Positions 34,140-43,386 are shown, counted from the stretch's first letter. The stretch: DNA of 64,000 bases from UBA967 sp044375555 (GCA_044375555.1 JBILML010000003.1:62001-126000), one strand, 5' to 3'. The notes: generated by a model not told the origin, from the sequence alone. Translations and numbers: made by a program.

Positions 34140-35243
34140 TTAGGCCCAAAGGGCGGTGGAGGGACTTTGGGAGGTCGTGGAGCGGTTGGATGTTACCTTG
34201 CGGAGGGAGGTCGTGGCGAAAGCTTCGCCCGTTTCATAGGTGCGGTTGTCTGGTTGCCGGCGGTTATTTTCTCCGAGATTGGCGTTATTTTCTTGGAAAC
34301 CTTGCTGAAAGGCGGGGTCTCCCAAGCGGTAGCCACGGTCGCGGGAATTTTGGGAAAAATCAGGCCAAGCCTTCTGAAGCGCCTCACGGAGTTCGGGGGA
34401 TTCGGTGATAAATGTGGAACGAATTTCGCCGCCGCGAAGGGATAATTTGATGCGAACGGATTCTTGATCGCCTACGGGGAGATCGAGTTGAATCTGGGAA
34501 CTGCCAGTTTGTTTGAACTTATCCAATTCAGGCGCCAGAGATTTGAAGAGAGTGGTCGCTTGGGAGGAGGCTGTGGCGGCTTGAGGCCTGATGGTTTGAA
34601 TCGGAGTTGGCATACCGCTAGCGGGATTTCCGAGGCCGGAATCGCTGGAGTTTGCCGAATTTCCCAAAGGAGCGATCGCGCCGCGATCCAGTGCGGCATA
34701 GGCCGCAAGGCGATTGATCGATGTAATCGCAGGTTCGCGAAGTGTTTGGATTGGGGACTCTGTGCCGTCGACTGTAGTCAGGGCAATCATTTCATCATCT
34801 ACCGAAGCAGTTTCCATGCCACGGGATTCTGAATAGATCTCAGCCTCAGCCTCTGCTTCTTCTTCTAAGGCTTCTTCTTTTTTTTCAATCAACTCATCTT
34901 GTGGGGATTTTGTTGAAAGTATATTTACATCTTCTTGATCAATGGAAGTATCGCAACTGCTGCACTCCTTGATTTGGCTCTCTAAAATAGGATTTTCCGC
35001 TTGCAAAGTTGGACTGACCAGCGCCGCGTCGACCAGTTTTTTCCTTTTCTTGGCTGCCTCTTGCTCCTCCTGCAATTCCTCGGATAGGGTTTTGGATTCG
35101 GGATTGCTTAAAAAGCTATCGAAATCGGGATTGGACAAATTTCCAGCAAGCGGGGTGCCTGGTGCTTGGAAAAAATTGCCCATCTCGGCCCGACCGCTTT
35201 CGGTGGGCTGGGATTTGCTGGGCAATGTCTGGATATTTGTCAT
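34140..35243 (-). CDS. fliK: Hook-length control protein FliK
   Basis: 367 residues. The long N-terminal part (about 1-220) is low-complexity, acidic and unusually AT-rich in DNA (about 34860-34960). The C-terminal substrate-switch domain is recognised by LDLPVGDQESVRIKLSLRGG and ELREALQKAWPDF (about 250-300). FliK measures hook length and flips FlhB. Its start overlaps the motE-like gene end (ATGA 35240-35243). Assignment leans on position as well as the C-terminal domain. Confidence 0.82.
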   Translation of the reverse strand: MTNIQTLPSKSQPTESGRAEMGNFFQAPGTPLAGNLSNPDFDSFLSNPESKTLSEELQEEQEAAKKRKKLVDAALVSPTLQAENPILESQIKECSSCDTSIDQEDVNILSTKSPQDELIEKKEEALEEEAEAEAEIYSESRGMETASVDDEMIALTTVDGTESPIQTLREPAITSINRLAAYAALDRGAIAPLGNSANSSDSGLGNPASGMPTPIQTIRPQAATASSQATTLFKSLAPELDKFKQTGSSQIQLDLPVGDQESVRIKLSLRGGEIRSTFITESPELREALQKAWPDFSQNSRDRGYRLGDPAFQQGFQENNANLGENNRRQPDNRTYETGEAFATTSLRKVTSNRSTTSQSPSTALWA

Positions 35244-35929
35244 TGGGCGGTAGCTGGTTCTGGATTCAAGAGCCGGATTTGTGCGGTGATTTTTGCGGCC
35301 TTTGCAGCTAGTGAAGCATCTTTCGCGCCATCTTCTGCGTTGGGGTCTTTCATGCGGGCCATTTCCCCGAGGATTTTGCCCGAGGCGTCTTTTTTCATGA
35401 CGGAAAGAATCTTGGCGGCATCGGTTTCTGGCATTTGGGCCAAAATCGCGGAGGCATCGATGGGCTTCATATTAGTATAGCTGCCTGCAATCACGCGAAG
35501 GTTGGTTTTTTCAGAGCCTTGAATTTGTGCCGAGTGGGAGTTGAGTTCGTCGCGCATGGATTTGATCTCGTCTTGGATGCGGAGGAGTTCTTTTTTTTCG
35601 GCATCAATGCGGAGTTCGACGGCGGCCAGATCCTTGGTCTTTTGTTCGTAGGTAGTGACCTGCTCGCGAAGTTCCTTCATGAGACCTTCCACCTCGCCGG
35701 TGTAGTAATCCCAATTTTTCGATTGGGCTTCGGCTTTGGTTTTAAAAAGGGTGGTCGCCTTGGAGTGGGACGGTTCTTCTTGAGTGGCTGCGATGCTCGG
35801 CCAGCGCCAATAAAGGACTCCGGCCGAGGTGGCGATGCCGAGGATGATGGCGATAATGATCGGGCCCCAAAGCGAGGGGGATTCGGATTCGGCTTCGCCG
35901 AAGGGGTCAAGGGTGGGTGTGGGTTTCAT
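35240..35929 (-). CDS. MotE-like flagellar protein with MgtE-N-type domain
   Basis: 229 residues: one membrane helix (SLWGPIIIAIILGIATSAGV, about 19-38), a coiled coil (about 75-140, rich in E/K/R/L heptads), then MKPIDASAILAQMPETDAAK with ILSVMKKDASGKILGEM, the MgtE intracellular N-domain pattern found in MotE (a chaperone and stator-assembly protein). It lies between fliJ and fliK, where MotE-like genes are often found. Role in stator or export inferred from family and position. Confidence 0.75.
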   Translation of the reverse strand: MKPTPTLDPFGEAESESPSLWGPIIIAIILGIATSAGVLYWRWPSIAATQEEPSHSKATTLFKTKAEAQSKNWDYYTGEVEGLMKELREQVTTYEQKTKDLAAVELRIDAEKKELLRIQDEIKSMRDELNSHSAQIQGSEKTNLRVIAGSYTNMKPIDASAILAQMPETDAAKILSVMKKDASGKILGEMARMKDPNAEDGAKDASLAAKAAKITAQIRLLNPEPATAQ

Positions 35930-35941
35930 GGCGGGTGTGGT

Positions 35942-36382
35942 CTAGTGTGCTGGTTGTAAAAATCGGGTGGTGGTGACGAAATCCTCAAGGATTTTCTCTT
36001 CGCTTCGGGCCTGTTCGACGGCCACGCCGAGCGCCCATTTTTCTTTGAGTTTGCAGACCAAGCGGTGGTCACGATCGGCGACGATGAGCAATTCCCGTTT
36101 CTCGGCGACTTTTTTTTCCTCTTGGGCGAGGCGTTGCTGGAGCGTGCGTAAAAGATCGCGCTGGGCGGTGAGGGCATCCCAACTTTGGGCGCGGAGGTAG
36201 GCGGGGAAACGCTCGCCGGAAATCATCCGGGTCAATTCATCCAGTCGGGCTGCGGCTTGGGCGACGCGATTGGCGGCGAGATCCCGCTCGCGAATGGCGG
36301 CGGCAAAAACCTCCTCGGCCTTGTCTTTGGCTTTTTCACGGAGGTCGAGGATCGTCTGGAGACTGAATTTCTGCCGTTTCAT
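35942..36382 (-). CDS. fliJ: Flagellar export protein FliJ
   Basis: 146 residues from the ATG at 36382, which overlaps the fliI stop by ATGA (36379-36382); a longer frame to 36427 is rejected. MKRQKFSLQTILDLREKAKD is the classic FliJ opening, and the rest is one long coiled-coil hairpin. FliJ is the central stalk of the FliI ATPase ring. Confidence 0.92.
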   Translation of the reverse strand: MKRQKFSLQTILDLREKAKDKAEEVFAAAIRERDLAANRVAQAAARLDELTRMISGERFPAYLRAQSWDALTAQRDLLRTLQQRLAQEEKKVAEKRELLIVADRDHRLVCKLKEKWALGVAVEQARSEEKILEDFVTTTRFLQPAH

Positions 36383-37707
36383 GGAACGAGTTTTTTCAGT
36401 TCGGCGAAGCTTTTTTCGCGCGACCATTTGTCCTCGATCGGCTGGCGGAGCAACTCGCGGAGGGCGGGTTGTTTTTCGATCGCCTGGTCGACTTGGGCGT
36501 TGCTGCCCTTCGTGTAGGCACCGATCGTAATGACATCCTCGTTTTTGCGATAGGTGGCGAGGAGGTCGCGGGCCTTGCCGATGGTGGCGAGTTCTTCCTT
36601 CGCGCAGATTTCGAGCGTCACACGGCTCACGCTCTCGAGGACATCCACGGCGGGAAAATGGTTCGCGGTCGCGAGGGCGCGACTCAGGACCACATGGCCA
36701 TCCAAAATGCCACGCACAGCATCCGAGATCGGCTCATTCATGTCATCGCCATCGACGAGCACGGTGTAGAGGGCGGTGATCGAGCCGCGCTCGCCGCTGC
36801 CGGTGCGCTCGAGAAGGCGGGGAAGAACGGAAAAAACCGAGGGCGTGTAGCCGCGACTGGTGGGCGGCTCGCCCACGGCCAGACCGATTTCGCGTTGGGC
36901 CATCGCGTAGCGGGTGACGGAGTCCATCATGAACAGGACTTTTTTGCCCTCTTCGCGGAAATGCTCGGCGATGGCTGTGGCGATGTGGGCTGCCCGGCGG
37001 CGGATCAATGCGGGTTGGTCACTCGTGGAAACCACAATGATCGAGCGCGCCATGCCTTCCGGGCCGAGGTCTTTTTCAATAAATTCGCGGAGCTCGCGAC
37101 CACGCTCACCGATGAGCGCGATGACATTGATCTCCGACTCGGCGCCTCGGGCGATCATGCCGAGCAGGGTGGATTTTCCAACGCCGCTTCCGGCAAAAAT
37201 ACCCAGCCGCTGACCGCAACCCACCGGCGTAAAAAGATCGAGAGCCTTCACCCCGGTTTGAAATGGTTTCAAAATCCGCTGGCGGGTGAGGGGATTTGGC
37301 GGTGCGCAGTGAAGCGGGCGAAGAACACCGGCGGGGAGCGGACCTTTGCCGTCGATCGGGCGTCCAAGCCCATCAATGATCCGACCCACGAGCGCCTCGC
37401 TGACATTGATTCCCGCCGCGCGTCCGGTGGCGGCGACATCGCAGCCGGCATGAATTTCCTGCATCTCCCCGAGCGGCATCAAAAGAACCCGATGATCGCG
37501 GAATCCCACCACCTCGGCCTGCAAGCCCGACAACCGCGGAGAGCTGATCTCGCAGATATCTCCGAGGGAAACATTCGGCCCGACCGATTCGATCACGAGC
37601 CCTGTCACCTGCACGACCTCTCCCATGCGAACCACCGGTGCGGTGGCATTGATACGCCCGCGCAGGTTCTGCATGAGGGTGGGAAGGATAGGCGACTCGT
37701 TGTTCAT
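36379..37707 (-). CDS. fliI: Flagellum-specific ATPase FliI
   Basis: 442 residues. Walker A AGSGVGKST at 172-180, the family stretch ALIGERGRELREFIEKDLG, Walker B VLFMMDSVTRYAMAQREIGL and a C-terminal dodecapeptide region all match F1-beta-like export ATPases. Overlaps fliH by 4 bp. Confidence 0.97.
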   Translation of the reverse strand: MNNESPILPTLMQNLRGRINATAPVVRMGEVVQVTGLVIESVGPNVSLGDICEISSPRLSGLQAEVVGFRDHRVLLMPLGEMQEIHAGCDVAATGRAAGINVSEALVGRIIDGLGRPIDGKGPLPAGVLRPLHCAPPNPLTRQRILKPFQTGVKALDLFTPVGCGQRLGIFAGSGVGKSTLLGMIARGAESEINVIALIGERGRELREFIEKDLGPEGMARSIIVVSTSDQPALIRRRAAHIATAIAEHFREEGKKVLFMMDSVTRYAMAQREIGLAVGEPPTSRGYTPSVFSVLPRLLERTGSGERGSITALYTVLVDGDDMNEPISDAVRGILDGHVVLSRALATANHFPAVDVLESVSRVTLEICAKEELATIGKARDLLATYRKNEDVITIGAYTKGSNAQVDQAIEKQPALRELLRQPIEDKWSREKSFAELKKLVP

Positions 37708-38330
37708 TTTAACGAGCGGGCCACATTTTGGAGTTTCGTGAAAACCCTCGCATCAATCATGCCGAAGCGGCTCTTGGCGCGGCAATCTCCGGGCAAAAGC
37801 TCGGGATCGGCGGTGAGTTTGATGCCGGGGTATTTGTGCTCGTAGTCCGCCATGAGGCGGCTGACGAGTTCCAGATCGGTTGAGCTCAGGAACACCTCGA
37901 CATCGGTGGACCCCGGAGCGATTTCAGCGAGGGTTTCAGCGAGGAGGCGCTCGACGGCTGGGCGATCGGGTGTCATGCCGGCGAGAACGCGTTGGACAAT
38001 TTCAATCACGAGGTCCGGCAAAGTCTCGGACACCTGGGCGGCGAGAGAGGCGTGTTGTTTCGAGAGAGAAATAAAAACGGCTTCCTGCAGTTGCGCGATC
38101 TCGGCGCGTTGATCGAGGATTTGCTGGGCGAGATGATCATTCGCCTCTTGGAAACCCTTGCTGAATGCGGCTTCGCAGGCGGCTTGGTGTTCCCCCATCG
38201 GAACAAGAACCTCGGGGATGACCTCGGGCTCCGGTGGCAAGGCGTCAACGATCGCAATCGCGATCGGCACCGAGCAGAAGTCGATCGACCTAGCCGCCAG
38301 ACTCACTGGAGTCCTCCGGTGAAATATCAA
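37704..38330 (-). CDS. fliH: Flagellar export regulator FliH
   Basis: 208 residues from the ATG at 38330, which lies 41 bp inside fliG; a later start is possible. The central region is a Gln/Glu/Ala-rich helix (HLAQQILDQRAEIAQLQEAV) and the C-terminal half resembles the vacuolar ATPase E-subunit-like domain (IVQRVLAGMTPDRPAVERLL, DPELLPGDCRAKSRFG). FliH anchors FliI to the C-ring. Confidence 0.88.
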   Translation of the reverse strand: MIFHRRTPVSLAARSIDFCSVPIAIAIVDALPPEPEVIPEVLVPMGEHQAACEAAFSKGFQEANDHLAQQILDQRAEIAQLQEAVFISLSKQHASLAAQVSETLPDLVIEIVQRVLAGMTPDRPAVERLLAETLAEIAPGSTDVEVFLSSTDLELVSRLMADYEHKYPGIKLTADPELLPGDCRAKSRFGMIDARVFTKLQNVARSLK

Positions 38331-39309
38331 TCTCGCCCGACTCCGAGAGCTGCATCACTAGAGCAATGATGCGGTCTTGGGCAGCTTCGACATCTTTGCT
38401 TCGTGTCGGACCGAGGATTTCCATCTCTTCCTTGAGGGATTCGGCGGCGCGCTTCGACATGGCGCCATAGATCGCGCGGCGGAGAGTCTCCGAGGAGGAC
38501 TTCACGGAAATGGCCAGATCGGCCACCTCCACATCGCGAAGGATGCGCTGAATGTCGCGTTGGCTGAGGCGCTCCATATCGGCGAAGGTGAAGAGTTTCT
38601 TGCGGATCGCTTCGCCCAATTCGGCGTTGCGCTCCTCGATGCTGGTAAGAAGGTTTTTGCTGAGATCTTTTTCGAGGGACTTGAGAAGTTGTGCCGCTGC
38701 AATGACGCCGCCACGACGATGGAGACTGTATTTTTGGGGTCCGCTCGAGAGGTGCTTGCCGAGGCTCTTGAGAACCTTGCCGATCAACTCGCTCGAAATG
38801 GAGTCCATCGTGCCGAGTCGTTCCACGATTTCCTCGCGAGCCTGCGGGGAGAAGAGCGGGATGATTTGCGAAACCTGCTTCGCGTCCAAGTAGGACATAA
38901 TAAATGCCACCGTCTGCGGCTGCTCGTTCTTGATGACATTGTAAATCTGCCGCGTGTCCATCTTGCTGAGCTCGCGCACCGCATCGATCGAGTTGCTGGC
39001 AGGCAGTGCCTTTAAAAGAATGTCCGAGGCTTCTTGGGGACCACGGGCGGCTTCGAGCGCTTTTTGCACGAACGCCATGCCGCCGAGTGCGGTGGAGAGG
39101 CCCTCTCCGATGAGACCGCAGAACTCCTCCATGATTTTTTCCTGAAGCTTGAAGTCTACTACATCCATCATGGCCATCTCGCGGGCGACAGCTTCGATTT
39201 CCGGATCGCGGAGTTGTTTCATCAACTCGGGGGCGAGTTCGGGGCCAACAATGATGAAAAACGCAGCAAGTTTCTGCGTTTTATTCATGGTTTCGTAATT
39301 ATGAGCCAT
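38290..39309 (-). CDS. fliG: Flagellar motor switch protein FliG
   Basis: 339 residues with three helical domains: N-terminal LAAFFIIVGPELAPELMKQL (FliF contact), the middle domain with VAFIMSYLDAKQVSQIIPLF (EHPQ-like region is QPQT here) and the C-terminal torque domain containing MSKRAAESLKEEMEILGPTR with the charged residues that meet MotA. Spaced 3 bp after fliF. Confidence 0.95.
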   Translation of the reverse strand: MAHNYETMNKTQKLAAFFIIVGPELAPELMKQLRDPEIEAVAREMAMMDVVDFKLQEKIMEEFCGLIGEGLSTALGGMAFVQKALEAARGPQEASDILLKALPASNSIDAVRELSKMDTRQIYNVIKNEQPQTVAFIMSYLDAKQVSQIIPLFSPQAREEIVERLGTMDSISSELIGKVLKSLGKHLSSGPQKYSLHRRGGVIAAAQLLKSLEKDLSKNLLTSIEERNAELGEAIRKKLFTFADMERLSQRDIQRILRDVEVADLAISVKSSSETLRRAIYGAMSKRAAESLKEEMEILGPTRSKDVEAAQDRIIALVMQLSESGEIDISPEDSSESGG

Positions 39310-39312
39310 GGG

Positions 39313-40911
39313 TCAGTTTTCGCTCTTGGTCGTGAGCCACTCGCGGAGAGTGGCGCCGACATTTTCAGGTTTTTGGCGGATGAGGGAGTTAAGGAGTTCT
39401 GGCGAGACTTTCAGGCTCTTGGCGCTTGGGAGGAACGAGTTCGGATCCTCATCGGAACCGAGCGGCAGCGCGGCCTTGGCAGGATTGCTCGTGGCATCAT
39501 CCACCAGTTCAAAGGAGATTTCTTCGGGTCTCGCGCGGCGCAGCATAATAAAGAAAATGGCAAAGACTATCGCTGCGATCACGAGTGCCGCAATCGGGCG
39601 GACGAGTTCCATGTAGCCACCGATCTGGTCTGTCACTGCGGAAGGTTGGGAAATACTCGACGGGAAATCAACTTCTTGAATCGAGACATAGTTTGTAGCG
39701 TCTTCGCCCTTCGGAACAGCGATGCCGAGTGCGTTGATCACCATTCCCCGGAGGGCGGTAATTTGCTCAGGAGTCCGGGGCACTGCCTCGCCGGATTCTG
39801 CGGATTTGGTCGCAAGGAAAACCGCCGCCGTGATGCGGGTGATGGCGCCGGGATTTTTCACCACGCTCGTCATGGTTTTATTGATCTCGTAGCTCTGCGT
39901 GCGCGAGGAGCGGACGGTGTTGCTGGATTTGTTCGTTTGTTGATCTTCGTTGGCTTGATCTGCAGGAACATTCGCGGCGACGCCGGCGCCGGGCGGTTCT
40001 TGCGCCGCTTTTTCCGAGGTGTTCGATGTATCCTCAATAGTTGTCTCTTGGCGTGGCACCTGACCCTCGGGGTCAAATTTTTCCTCGGCGACTGTGGAGG
40101 CATCGGTGTTGATCGTGGCAGAAACACGAACGACGGAATTTCCGGGCCCGAGCACTTTGGAGAGCATCGTCTCGACCTTTGCAGAGAGGTAATCCTCGGT
40201 CTGCTGGCGGTATTTCACGATGCTTGAGGCCGAGCCAAGCTGGGGATCGGATTTCAAATCCTCCGAAAGCACATTCCCGGCATTGTCGACCACGGCGACA
40301 TCGTCGAGTTTCAGGCCCTCGACAGAGCTTGCGACCAACGAACGAATGGAATTCACCGCAGCGGCATCCAGTTTGGCATTTCCGGTATCCACAAACACCG
40401 AGGCGGTCGGGCGTGAATCCGTCGAGCGGACGAGCAACCGGCTCTCGGGCAAAACCACCATCACGCGGGCTTTTTTGACGCCTTGCATTTGCTCGATCGT
40501 CTGGGCGAGTTCGCCTTGGATCGCGCGTGAATAGTTCGTGCGTTGAACGAAGTCACTAATGCCGAAATTGCTGCGGTCGAAAATCTCAAATCCCACTCCG
40601 CCGGTATTCGGAAGGCCTTTCGAGGCGAGGTCCATGCGAACGCGATAAACATCCTTCGAAGGCACATAGATCGAGGATCCACCGCCGGCGATTTGGTAGG
40701 GGATGTTTTGCTCTTCGAGCACCTGCACCACCTCGGAGGCTTCTTTTTCCCCGAGTTTTCCGTAGAGGAGTTTCATGTCGGGCTTTTGCGCCCAGTAGAG
40801 AAGACTCCCGATTCCCAGTAAAACTCCGACGCCTGCCGCGGCGATGGTCAACCGCTGCGGCTTGCCGAGTTCGTTCCAGAAATTTCCGATTTGTTGGAAG
40901 ATTTGTTTCAT
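39313..40911 (-). CDS. fliF: Flagellar MS-ring protein FliF
   Basis: 532 residues. Two membrane helices (LTIAAAGVGVLLGIGSLLYW near 20-40 and PIAALVIAAIVFAIFFIMLR near 436-455) flank the large periplasmic ring-building domains, including VVLPESRLLVRSTDSRPTAS. The cytoplasmic tail that binds FliG is present (LNSLIRQKPENVGATLREWL). 32 bp after fliE. Confidence 0.95.
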   Translation of the reverse strand: MKQIFQQIGNFWNELGKPQRLTIAAAGVGVLLGIGSLLYWAQKPDMKLLYGKLGEKEASEVVQVLEEQNIPYQIAGGGSSIYVPSKDVYRVRMDLASKGLPNTGGVGFEIFDRSNFGISDFVQRTNYSRAIQGELAQTIEQMQGVKKARVMVVLPESRLLVRSTDSRPTASVFVDTGNAKLDAAAVNSIRSLVASSVEGLKLDDVAVVDNAGNVLSEDLKSDPQLGSASSIVKYRQQTEDYLSAKVETMLSKVLGPGNSVVRVSATINTDASTVAEEKFDPEGQVPRQETTIEDTSNTSEKAAQEPPGAGVAANVPADQANEDQQTNKSSNTVRSSRTQSYEINKTMTSVVKNPGAITRITAAVFLATKSAESGEAVPRTPEQITALRGMVINALGIAVPKGEDATNYVSIQEVDFPSSISQPSAVTDQIGGYMELVRPIAALVIAAIVFAIFFIMLRRARPEEISFELVDDATSNPAKAALPLGSDEDPNSFLPSAKSLKVSPELLNSLIRQKPENVGATLREWLTTKSEN

Positions 40912-40943
40912 CCTGAGTGAGACAACAGACGATTAAGCGCAGC

Positions 40944-41303
40944 TTATACCTGGGCGCGCATCAGCTCTTGGTAGCTTTCTACGAGTTTATTGCGGAGTTC
41001 GACCATGAGGGTGAAGGAGACGCTGGATTCCTGGCTGGCGATCATGGCTTGGTGCAAGTTCGTGGCCTCGCCGCTGAGCACCTTGTTTTTCTCGCTCGAG
41101 GAAACTTTCATTTTGTCGTCCACATCATTCACGAATTTTTTCATCATTTGGCCGAAAGGATCGGGGCCCGCGACTTGGGTAGCGCCAGCACCCATGCCCG
41201 CCTCGCGGATCGCATTCGAGCGCTCGATGTCGGGTTGGAAATTGCGCATGGTCAAGGGAGCCATGCTGGTCATGTCTGGCGAGATGGAAGAGATAGGTGT
41301 CAT
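40944..41303 (-). CDS. fliE: Flagellar hook-basal body protein FliE
   Basis: 119 residues ending SVSFTLMVELRNKLVESYQE, the conserved FliE C-terminus (family pattern SFTLMVEVRNKLVEAYQEIM). FliE links the MS ring and gate to the rod. Positioned between flgC and fliF. Confidence 0.93.
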   Translation of the reverse strand: MTPISSISPDMTSMAPLTMRNFQPDIERSNAIREAGMGAGATQVAGPDPFGQMMKKFVNDVDDKMKVSSSEKNKVLSGEATNLHQAMIASQESSVSFTLMVELRNKLVESYQELMRAQV

Positions 41304-41325
41304 AAATTGGGTTTCTTTTTAAAAA

Positions 41326-41736
41326 TTAGCGTCCGATGGCGAGTGCTTGGTTGGCCATTTGGCGGGCATTCCGCACCACGGCGAGATTCGCCTCGTAAGA
41401 GCGGGTGGCCGTCACCATGTCCACCATTTCATAAGCGATGTTCACATTGGGCATTTGCACATTGCCCTCCTCGTCCGCGTGGGGATGCTCGGGGTTGTTT
41501 AAGATCTCCCCGGGCGTTTCATCACGCTTGATTTCGGAAACTCGGACGCCCTGCATGTTTTGCCCCATCTGCTCATTCAAGACCGACTCAAAGGCCACCA
41601 CGCGGCGCTGATAGGGTTTTCCATCGAGACCTTGCGTGGTGTGGGCGTTGGCGATGTTTTGCGAAGTGATGTCCACGCGCATCTTCTCGGACTCGAGCGC
41701 GCTGGCGGTAATGGCTGTGGCGGATAGGACATTCAT
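41326..41736 (-). CDS. flgC: Flagellar proximal rod protein FlgC
   Basis: 136 residues with the rod signature ESEKMRVDITSQNIANAHTT and the C-terminal helix MVDMVTATRSYEANLAVVRN. Normal length for FlgC. 20 bp after flgB. Confidence 0.95.
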   Translation of the reverse strand: MNVLSATAITASALESEKMRVDITSQNIANAHTTQGLDGKPYQRRVVAFESVLNEQMGQNMQGVRVSEIKRDETPGEILNNPEHPHADEEGNVQMPNVNIAYEMVDMVTATRSYEANLAVVRNARQMANQALAIGR

Positions 41737-41756
41737 GGTAAAAAATTAGTGGAAAA

Positions 41757-42146
41757 TCACTGCGGGCGGCCTGTGATGGCCATCTTCAGTTGTTTCAGGG
41801 AGCCGCTGGCGAAGTTCGTCAGGGCGTCGAAATTCATCGTGTTCGTGCTCAAGGCCAAAAGTTCGCGGTCGATCTGGACATTATTGCCGTCCGCGCGGGT
41901 CGATGGAGTCAGGGAGTCCATTTCTGTCCGAGGCACGGCCGCCGAAACGGCATCCGTATCGCGTGATTGAATCTGCGCCTTCAATTCGTCTTCAAACGAC
42001 TTGCTCAGATCCACCCGCTTGTAGCCTGGCGTCGAGACATTCGCGATATTGCTGGCGATCGCGGCATGACGCATCGCTGAGACATCCATCATTTTCTTAA
42101 CCGCCGTGTAGTTGTCTGTGGCGAAAAGGGAGGCGACCAGTTCCAT
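41757..42146 (-). CDS. flgB: Flagellar proximal rod protein FlgB
   Basis: 129 residues from the ATG at 42146, which has a GAGG at a good distance (42154-42151). The rod signature is AIASNIANVSTPGYKRVDLS. First gene of the operon. The sigma-54-type site at 42176-42161 predicts transcription starting near 42150, which would remove that GAGG from the mRNA. If so, translation would begin at the internal ATG pair 42092/42089 (MMDVSAMRHAAI...), still leaving the whole rod domain. The length comparison with other FlgB does not decide between them. Confidence 0.92.
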   Translation of the reverse strand: MELVASLFATDNYTAVKKMMDVSAMRHAAIASNIANVSTPGYKRVDLSKSFEDELKAQIQSRDTDAVSAAVPRTEMDSLTPSTRADGNNVQIDRELLALSTNTMNFDALTNFASGSLKQLKMAITGRPQ

Positions 42147-42160
42147 AATACCTCAAGCAA

Positions 42161-42176
42161 AGCAAAACCTGTGCCA
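42161..42176 (-). promoter_or_regulatory. Sigma-54-type promoter of the flagellar operon
   Basis: On the minus strand TGGCACAGGTTTTGCT matches the RpoN consensus TGGCAC-N5-TTGC with GG and GC at -24/-12 spacing. It sits 15 bp before flgB. It suggests control of the whole flgB-flhA operon by RpoN plus an enhancer-binding activator, neither of which is in the window. The rest of 42177-42350 shows no gene. Confidence 0.65.
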
Positions 42177-42350
42177 GCTCCCGCGCCCCACGCCAGAGGC
42201 CCATTTCCCCCGAGCAGGAACGAACAAACGACTCGAATTTGGATACATCGTTCCCCGAATGAAAAACGAAACGGCAAAACTTGCCGAGCGACCCCTCAGA
42301 ACTTCTGAAGGCATGAAAAAACACCCCGACCCCGCGAGGCAGCGGTGGCA

Positions 42351-42866
42351 TCAAGCCAGCAACGAGCAACCCGCCCCGGGAATCATCCGCAGACTTCCAC
42401 CAGGCTCACCCGAGCCAGCGCCATTTTGCGGATAGGCGATCTTCACCTTTTCGATGATATCGAATGCCTTTTGGGCCGACTGCGCCATTTCTCCCTTCAA
42501 CTCAAAAATTTTCTCCTGACCATCGGCATTTTTAACCGCCACCTTGCCCCCCGGCAGAAATTTCAACTCAAACGCCTCCGGCTTCCCGTCGATCGATTTT
42601 CCAACCTCCGAGGACTGGAGGATTTGCTGCGCGATGTGCTGAAGTTGCGACTCCGCATCGCCCCGGCCGCCAATATTGTCAGCACTCAACTCCCTGTGGG
42701 CGCGAGCCTTCGGGGTATTGGCCGCCGCGATCATCATTTTATTAAACTCCGCCTTGCGAATCTCCGCCTCCGGCGAGGCCTTCTGGCCACCCGAGATATT
42801 CTTGGCCAGATTGTTAAGCAAATTATTGCCGACCTTGGCGGCTGTGAGGGCGAGGAGTGGGTTCAT
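42351..42866 (-). CDS. Hypothetical protein upstream of the flagellar operon
   Basis: 171 residues. Small N-terminal part MNPLLALTAAKVGNNLLNNLAK, a helical centre with NKMMIAAANTPKARAHRELS, then a segment FELKFLPGGKVAVKNADGQE resembling a small beta motif. No family recognised. It lies about 200 bp upstream of flgB on the same strand and could be flagellum-related, but nothing in the sequence proves it. Confidence 0.55.
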   Translation of the reverse strand: MNPLLALTAAKVGNNLLNNLAKNISGGQKASPEAEIRKAEFNKMMIAAANTPKARAHRELSADNIGGRGDAESQLQHIAQQILQSSEVGKSIDGKPEAFELKFLPGGKVAVKNADGQEKIFELKGEMAQSAQKAFDIIEKVKIAYPQNGAGSGEPGGSLRMIPGAGCSLLA

Positions 42867-42900
42867 AAATCAAGTCCTGCAAAGCAGATCATGTGCCATC

Positions 42901-43302
42901 TCAAATCACCCCGCGAATTTTACCCAAGACATCTCCCGGAATCTCCACCGCCCGCCCCGTCGCAGGCGAAATGTGGCATTTCGTCATCTTTCCCGAAAAA
43001 ACCTTCCTTCCCTCGATCGCCCCCTCGAACCCATACGTCAGCGAGGATTTGCCGGGTTGGAAATCCCCGAGCCGAATTTCGATTTCCTCCCCGAATCGGC
43101 ACGCGCCACAAAAATCCACCTCCGTCTTCACCACCGGCCAGGCGGACTCTGCCGTGAGGATCAGAATCCCTCGCTCGCGAAAAAAACCATGCTCCGCTTC
43201 CTCGACCATCGCCATCAACCGCGAAAAGTGCGCGACTCCGGCAGCGTCGGTGTCAGCAAATTCCACGCGGCGTCGGTGGATATGATTGGCGGGGCTTGTC
43301 AT
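42901..43302 (-). CDS. Hotdog-fold acyl-CoA thioesterase (candidate DHNA-CoA hydrolase)
   Basis: 133 residues from the ATG at 43302; an extension to 43353 is possible. The 4HBT signature VEFADTDAAGVAHFSRLM, with the catalytic Asp/Glu-type residue in the first helix region, and PVVKTEVDFCGACRFGEEIE are typical of YbgC/DHNA-CoA thioesterases. It is divergent from the men operon across 84 bp, so it is a natural candidate for hydrolysis of 1,4-dihydroxy-2-naphthoyl-CoA, the MenI step otherwise missing from the operon. Fold firm, substrate inferred from context. Confidence 0.75.
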   Translation of the reverse strand: MTSPANHIHRRRVEFADTDAAGVAHFSRLMAMVEEAEHGFFRERGILILTAESAWPVVKTEVDFCGACRFGEEIEIRLGDFQPGKSSLTYGFEGAIEGRKVFSGKMTKCHISPATGRAVEIPGDVLGKIRGVI

Positions 43303-43386
43303 GGCGGCGATGTTAATCTTGTTTAGGCCGCAATTCGAAATGAATCCACACAACTTTGACGCCCCGGCGAGCGTAACGATCTGGCA

